This document shows, piece after piece, positions 59,658 to 64,000 of a stretch of 64,000 nucleotides of DNA (its first letter is position 1; each line of letters starts with the position of its first letter). The stretch is from NCBI RefSeq assembly GCF_009707955.1, contig NZ_WMDQ01000013.1:62001-126000 (forward strand). The letters are read 5' to 3'. The notes below the pieces were generated by a model. It ran no database searches. It was not told the DNA's origin and worked only from the letters and a program-made list of their open reading frames with translations. The DNA is from Flavobacterium sp. LC2016-13. GTDB lineage: Bacteria; Bacteroidota; Bacteroidia; Flavobacteriales; Flavobacteriaceae. The position numbers were made by a program, and so were the translations under genes.

Positions 59658-60929
59658 ATGTTACAAATCGCATTTATTAGAGAGAATCAGGAGAAAGTAA
59701 TCAAGGCTTTAGCAAAACGAAATATCGATGCTAAAAGCGTTGTTGAAGAAGTGGTGCAATTAGATGAAAACCGTCGCGCTGCGCAAGTAGAATTAGACAA
59801 TACTTTATCTGAATCTAATAAATTGTCCAAAGATATAGGGGAACTGATGAAAGCCGGAGAGAAATCAAAAGCTGCAATCTTAAAAGAAAAAACAGTTTCA
59901 CTAAAAGAAAAAAGCAAAGAATTAGCTGAAAAAGCAGAAGCTCTTGCAACCGAATTGACAAACAAATTATACACGTTACCAAATCTTCCGGCTGATATTG
60001 TTCCTGAAGGAAAAACTCCGGATGATAATTTGAATGTTTTTCAGGAAGGTGATATTCCGGTTTTGCATGAAGGTGCACAACCTCACTGGGAATTGGTAAA
60101 GAAATACGACATCATCGATTTTGAATTAGGTGTGAAAATCACAGGTGCAGGATTTCCTGTTTATAAAGGAAAAGGAGCTCGTTTGCAACGCGCTTTAATC
60201 AACTATTTTTTAGATAAAAATACTGCTGCAGGATATAATGAAGTTCAGGTGCCGCATTTGGTAAACGAAGCTTCAGGTTACGGAACAGGACAATTGCCGG
60301 ATAAAGAAGGACAAATGTACCATTCTACAATTGATGATTTATATTTGATTCCAACCGCTGAGGTTCCTGTTACGAATTTATTCCGTGATGTACTTTTAAG
60401 CGAAAGCGAATTACCGGTTTTACATACCGCATATACACCATGTTTCCGTCGTGAAGCAGGTTCTTACGGAGCGCACGTTCGTGGATTAAATCGTTTGCAC
60501 CAATTCGATAAAGTAGAAATCGTACGTATCGAACATCCTGATAAGTCTTATGAAGCACTTGACGGAATGGTAGAACACGTAAAAGATATTTTAAAAGAAT
60601 TGAAATTGCCATACAGAGTTTTACGCTTATGCGGAGGTGATATGGGTTTCACATCGGCTTTGACTTATGATTTTGAAGTATTTTCTACAGCGCAGGATCG
60701 TTGGTTAGAAATTAGTTCAGTTTCTAACTTCGAAACTTTTCAGGCAAATCGTTTGAAATTACGTTTTAAAGATAAAGACGGAAAAAACCAATTGGCACAT
60801 ACTTTGAACGGAAGTTCATTGGCTTTGCCAAGAGTTTTGGCAGGAATATTAGAAAATTACCAAACGCCGGAAGGAATCGTAATTCCAGAAGTTTTACGCC
60901 CGTACTGCGGATTTGATATTATAAACTAA
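59658..60929 (+). CDS. serS: Seryl-tRNA synthetase
   Basis: I choose the ATG at 59658 (MLQIAFIRENQEKV), the usual N-terminus, giving 423 residues; the longer frame adds 14 residues from the leader. The long N-terminal coiled-coil arm (about 25-105) binds tRNA-Ser. Class II motifs 2 (CFRREAGSYGAHVRGLNRLHQF in parts: FRREAGSYG, RLHQFDKVE) and 3 (LNGSSLALPR) are complete. Confidence 0.96.
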   Translation: MLQIAFIRENQEKVIKALAKRNIDAKSVVEEVVQLDENRRAAQVELDNTLSESNKLSKDIGELMKAGEKSKAAILKEKTVSLKEKSKELAEKAEALATELTNKLYTLPNLPADIVPEGKTPDDNLNVFQEGDIPVLHEGAQPHWELVKKYDIIDFELGVKITGAGFPVYKGKGARLQRALINYFLDKNTAAGYNEVQVPHLVNEASGYGTGQLPDKEGQMYHSTIDDLYLIPTAEVPVTNLFRDVLLSESELPVLHTAYTPCFRREAGSYGAHVRGLNRLHQFDKVEIVRIEHPDKSYEALDGMVEHVKDILKELKLPYRVLRLCGGDMGFTSALTYDFEVFSTAQDRWLEISSVSNFETFQANRLKLRFKDKDGKNQLAHTLNGSSLALPRVLAGILENYQTPEGIVIPEVLRPYCGFDIIN

Positions 60930-60948
60930 ATTTTAGTAATTTAGAGTT

Positions 60949-60980
60949 AAACCTAACAGGTTTTAAAACCTGTTAGGTTT
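60949..60980. terminator. Perfect 32-bp palindrome after serS
   Basis: Arms AAACCTAACAGGTTTT and AAAACCTGTTAGGTTT abut with no loop (60949-60964 / 60965-60980). It would act as a terminator but is longer than needed; it shares its core with the hairpins at 47446-47520. Confidence 0.7.
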
Positions 60981-61011
60981 GTTAATTAAGTACCACACTA
61001 AAAACTGAAAT

Positions 61012-62793
61012 ATGAAAAACATCTTTATCTATATCGTTTTGTTGTGGTCTACTTTTGCGCTGGCACAAAATGAGCAACTTGCTCAATATTACTACGATAA
61101 AGGCGATTTTGAAAAAGCAAAAATCAGTTACGAACAGCTTTTAAACAGTTCACCGTCTAACACCCAATTTTTTTTAAGAACAGTCGATTGTTATCAGCAA
61201 TTGCAACAATTTGAAGTTGCCCAAAAAGCAATTCAGGAACGCTATAACCGATACAAACAAGGTGTTTTTTTAGTAGAACTTGGGTATAATTTTCAATTGC
61301 AGAAAAACGATTCCAAAGCTAAAAGCTATTATGAGCAGGCTCTCGAAAAAATCAAAACAAACCCGAACGATGTTTACGGAATTGCAAGTTCATTCGAGAA
61401 AAAGGTTTTGCTGGAGTATGCTTTAAAAGCCTATCAAACCGCAATGCAGATTCAGCCGAATTTCAATTTCAATTTTCAAATAGGAATGTTATACGGTCAG
61501 TTAGGAAAGACAGATTTGATGATCGATCTTTTATTGACAGAATCATTTCAGAATCCACAAAATTCAAATTTAATTCAGACCCAATTAGCGCGTTTCATGA
61601 ACGGTGAAACCGATAATACCGCTTTTAAAGATGCAATGCGAAAAGCATTAATCCTGAAAACGCAAAAAGATCAGGATGTGTTTTGGAACCATTATTTGAG
61701 TTGGTTTTATGTACAGCAAAAAGAATTCGGTAAAGCTTTTATTCAGGAAAAAGCAATTTACAAACGCGAACCTGAATCGTTAATGAGCATAGTTAATCTA
61801 AGTCAGTTTGCGATGAATGAAGATGACACCGAAACTGCATCGGAGATTTTGAATTTTATTCTTCTAAATACCAAAGATTTAGATCTGTTAATTCAGACGA
61901 ATGCCAATTTAATGGAAATTAAAATTGATAAAGCACAGGAAAAAGATTATCCCGCAATTAGTACAGAATTACAACAATTGCTGACAACCTATGAAATAAG
62001 TCCTAATACCTTATCTTTGCAAATAATTCAGGCGCATTTCCTGGCTTTTAATTTAAAAAAGACAGAAGAAGCCAAAACAATTTTAAAGAAAGCCTTAACG
62101 CTTAATTTAAATGATTATCAGCAAGCAGATGCTAAAATGGAATTGGCGGATATTTTGCTTTTAGAAGAAAAGTTCAATCAGGCACTAATTTATTATTCGC
62201 AAATTCAATTGGATTTAAAGAATGATGTCATGTCGCATGAAGCAAGTTTAAAAGCCGCAAAAACTAGTTATTTTAAAACTGATTTTGAATGGGCTTTAAA
62301 ACAATTTAAAGAATTAAAATCGGCCAGCACACAATTGATAGCCAACGATGCTCTTGAATATTTTTTATTGATAAATGATAACACCGTTGCTGATTCGACA
62401 CAAACAGCTTTAAAGCAATTTGCAAAAGGTGATTTTTTAATTTATCAAAATAAAAAACCAGAAGCAATTGCACAGTTTCAAAACATATTGAAAAGCTTTA
62501 AAGGGCAGGAAATAGAAGCTGTAACAATGTTGCGTTTAGGTAAAATTTATGAAAGTCAAAAAGATTTCACTTCGGCGTTAAGCCAGTACCAGCAAATCAT
62601 TGACCATCATAGCGACGGGATTTATGTAGATGAAGCGCTGTTTTTTTCGGCAGAAATTTACAACGACGAATTGAAAGATACAGAAAAGGCAAAACCCTTG
62701 TATGAAAAGGTAATTTTTAATCATCAGGATAGTATTTACTTTGTTGATGCAAGAAAAAAATACAGGGAATTGAGAGGAGACAAGAATTTATAG
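61012..62793 (+). CDS. Secreted tetratricopeptide repeat protein
   Basis: A 593-residue protein with a signal peptide (ending FALAQ) and TPR-type helical repeats throughout (for example YYDKGDFEKAKISYEQLL and a later FNQALIYYSQIQ). It probably acts as a periplasmic scaffold; the partner is unknown. No enzymatic motif. Confidence 0.8.
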   Translation: MKNIFIYIVLLWSTFALAQNEQLAQYYYDKGDFEKAKISYEQLLNSSPSNTQFFLRTVDCYQQLQQFEVAQKAIQERYNRYKQGVFLVELGYNFQLQKNDSKAKSYYEQALEKIKTNPNDVYGIASSFEKKVLLEYALKAYQTAMQIQPNFNFNFQIGMLYGQLGKTDLMIDLLLTESFQNPQNSNLIQTQLARFMNGETDNTAFKDAMRKALILKTQKDQDVFWNHYLSWFYVQQKEFGKAFIQEKAIYKREPESLMSIVNLSQFAMNEDDTETASEILNFILLNTKDLDLLIQTNANLMEIKIDKAQEKDYPAISTELQQLLTTYEISPNTLSLQIIQAHFLAFNLKKTEEAKTILKKALTLNLNDYQQADAKMELADILLLEEKFNQALIYYSQIQLDLKNDVMSHEASLKAAKTSYFKTDFEWALKQFKELKSASTQLIANDALEYFLLINDNTVADSTQTALKQFAKGDFLIYQNKKPEAIAQFQNILKSFKGQEIEAVTMLRLGKIYESQKDFTSALSQYQQIIDHHSDGIYVDEALFFSAEIYNDELKDTEKAKPLYEKVIFNHQDSIYFVDARKKYRELRGDKNL

Positions 62794-62937
62794 TTTGGTT
62801 TAATTGGTTATTTGTTTAACCGGTTAACCGAAAAACGATTAAAGAAGAAGAATTAGTAATATGATGATTTGCATAAGATTTTAAGATTCAAAAACCTCAG
62901 AATCTTAGAACCTCAGAATCTCAGAAACTTTAAAAAA

Positions 62938-63249
62938 ATGATTATTTACAACGTTACTACCAATATACACGAAAGCGTTCACGACCGATGGTTAAAATGG
63001 ATGCAGGAAAAACACATACCGGAAATTCTGGCAACACAAAAATTTTCTTCAGCAAGAATTGTTAGGGTTTTAATCGAAGAAGAAATGGGCGGAATTACCT
63101 ATTCTGTTCAATATGTTACCGATAGTAAAGAAACCTTGGAACAATATTACATAGAAGACGAACCGAAATTTCACAAAGAAGCTTTAGGATTATTTGCAGA
63201 TAAAATGCTTTCCTTCAGAACGGAGTTGGAAGTTATTTCGGAACATTAA
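62938..63249 (+). CDS. DUF4286 family protein
   Basis: I choose the ATG at 62938 (MIIYNVTTNIHESVHDRWLKW), giving 103 residues; the longer frame starts in a degenerate 'cctcagaatcttagaa' repeat. The start and the YYIEDEPKFHKEALGLFADKML end match DUF4286, a small alpha/beta-barrel-like domain of unknown function. Confidence 0.8.
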   Translation: MIIYNVTTNIHESVHDRWLKWMQEKHIPEILATQKFSSARIVRVLIEEEMGGITYSVQYVTDSKETLEQYYIEDEPKFHKEALGLFADKMLSFRTELEVISEH

Positions 63250-63302
63250 ATTTAGTTTTCAGTGTCAGTTTTAAGTTTTTTTAAAATAGAATTTCAAATT
63301 AT

Positions 63303-63623
63303 ATGAAATATAAAAAATTATCTGATTACGATATTTTTTTAAGAGGACAGCTGATAGTTAATTTGCCGGTTATATTTATTATACTAATAATTGGCTTTGG
63401 GCTAAGTATGTATGTTGATCTGCGTTTTAAAACAGCTATGATTATTGGGGTTGTTTTAGGATGGATTTATTGGAGTTTTTCTGTGAAGAAATGGATTCAA
63501 TGGGCAGTTGCAAATGATGTAGATGAGGAGAGATTAGTGAGAATTGGAAAAAGAGGATTGTTAGTTTGGAGCAAAAGTACTGTCGAAACTGTTACCAAAC
63601 ATAATAGAACACCTTTCATATAA
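63303..63623 (+). CDS. Small membrane protein of unknown function
   Basis: A 106-residue protein with two hydrophobic segments (about residues 18-36 and 44-60) and a soluble C-terminus. No family recognised. It lies between DUF4286 and rsmA on the same strand and may be co-transcribed with one or both. Confidence 0.65.
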   Translation: MKYKKLSDYDIFLRGQLIVNLPVIFIILIIGFGLSMYVDLRFKTAMIIGVVLGWIYWSFSVKKWIQWAVANDVDEERLVRIGKRGLLVWSKSTVETVTKHNRTPFI

Positions 63624-63676
63624 ATAAAGACTTTGCGTCTTAGTGCCTTTATGGCAAGGCAAAACATAAATAAAAA

Positions 63677-64000
63677 ATGGAAAAAGTAAAAGCCAAAAAA
63701 CATTTAGGACAACATTTCCTGAAAGACGAAAGTATCGCTAAAGCAATTGCCGATACTTTGAGCTTAAAAGGATACGATGAGGTTTTAGAAATAGGACCGG
63801 GGATGGGTGTGTTGACTAAGTATTTGCTTGAAAAACCTGTAAATACACACGTAATTGAGATTGACACAGAATCTGTGGTGTATTTAGGTGAAAATTATCC
63901 AAAATTAAAAGATCAGATTATCTCTCAGGATTTTCTGAAATACAATATTAATGAAGTTTACAAAGACAAACAGTTTGCTATAATTGGAAACTTTCCATAC
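63677..64000 (+). CDS. rsmA: 16S rRNA dimethyladenosine transferase (partial)
   Basis: The first 108 residues of RsmA/KsgA, which dimethylates A1518 and A1519 of 16S rRNA. VKAKKHLGQHFLKDESI, VLEIGPGMGVLT (SAM-binding) and the beginning of motif IV (IIGNFPY) are present. It runs off the right edge in frame. No internal stop. Confidence 0.95.
   Translation, partial: MEKVKAKKHLGQHFLKDESIAKAIADTLSLKGYDEVLEIGPGMGVLTKYLLEKPVNTHVIEIDTESVVYLGENYPKLKDQIISQDFLKYNINEVYKDKQFAIIGNFPY

Noticed and set aside
1..64000. tRNA, rRNA, tmRNA or riboswitch genes
   Set aside because: I looked for tRNA-like arms and conserved RNA boxes in the intergenic regions and found none I could support; a covariance search was not possible.

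Overview
The window is an AT-rich stretch of a Bacteroidota chromosome, most likely a Flavobacterium or close relative. The evidence is a gliding-motility lipoprotein GldH, an M4 metalloprotease ending in a type IX secretion (T9SS) sorting domain, a TonB-dependent receptor with an N-terminal carboxypeptidase-like domain, many SPII lipoproteins, and Bacteroidota-type promoters (-7 box TAnnTTTG). It starts inside an RND efflux adaptor gene and ends inside rsmA. I see no rRNA, tRNA, CRISPR array, prophage or conjugative element. It is mostly housekeeping chromosome with small accessory inserts.

Layout. 1-5 kb: efflux adaptor; then a tRNA wobble-uridine hydroxylation locus holding both TrhO (O2-dependent type) and TrhP (prephenate-dependent U32 type) plus a ferredoxin. 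It is interrupted by a small secreted protein and by a single-domain Y1 transposase (RAYT) that sits next to its probable REP palindromes. 5-9.5 kb: ricT-like PSP1 gene, gldH and penicillin-binding protein 1A in one operon. 9.6-12 kb: the two subunits of a succinyl-CoA:3-ketoacid CoA-transferase, with a class A beta-lactamase gene between them. 12-20 kb: T9SS-secreted M4 protease, TonB receptor, an exported SAM hydroxide adenosyltransferase homologue, an outer-membrane protein and a phosphatase. 20-24 kb: dinB, a PAS gene broken by one in-frame stop, class I fumarase. 24-31 kb: nucleoside-recognition membrane protein, then a same-strand run of DNA-repair-type genes (AlkZ-like, DnaQ-like exonuclease, O6-alkylguanine methyltransferase), epimerase, GNAT and LysR. 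31.8-37 kb: rhodanese and a four-gene operon (GNAT-nitrilase fusion, zinc-finger protein, M28 peptidase, SRPBCC). 37-43.4 kb: tail-less SSB, ferritin, OmpA, CAT-like acetyltransferase, HAD phosphatase.

43.4-47.6 kb is the most accessory-looking part: a 106-108 bp tandem repeat, an EamA exporter, a two-gene ABC/AAA ATPase plus RloB (TOPRIM-like) module resembling anti-phage systems, a perfect 18-bp inverted repeat, an unknown 92-residue protein and an 88-bp inverted-repeat element. 47.6-64 kb: metG, CDGSH protein, M19 dipeptidase, PhzF, several unknown secreted proteins, patatin, an isochorismatase-fold protein without the usual cysteine, a hexapeptide-repeat protein, serS, a TPR protein, DUF4286 and rsmA.

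A striking background feature is the number of intergenic palindromic and degenerate repeats: at least five families, several with perfect 15-26 bp arms, nearly all lying at gene ends. The RAYT next to its own hairpin pair is the only one with an obvious mobilising enzyme nearby. All functions are assigned by reading motifs; no database search was run.
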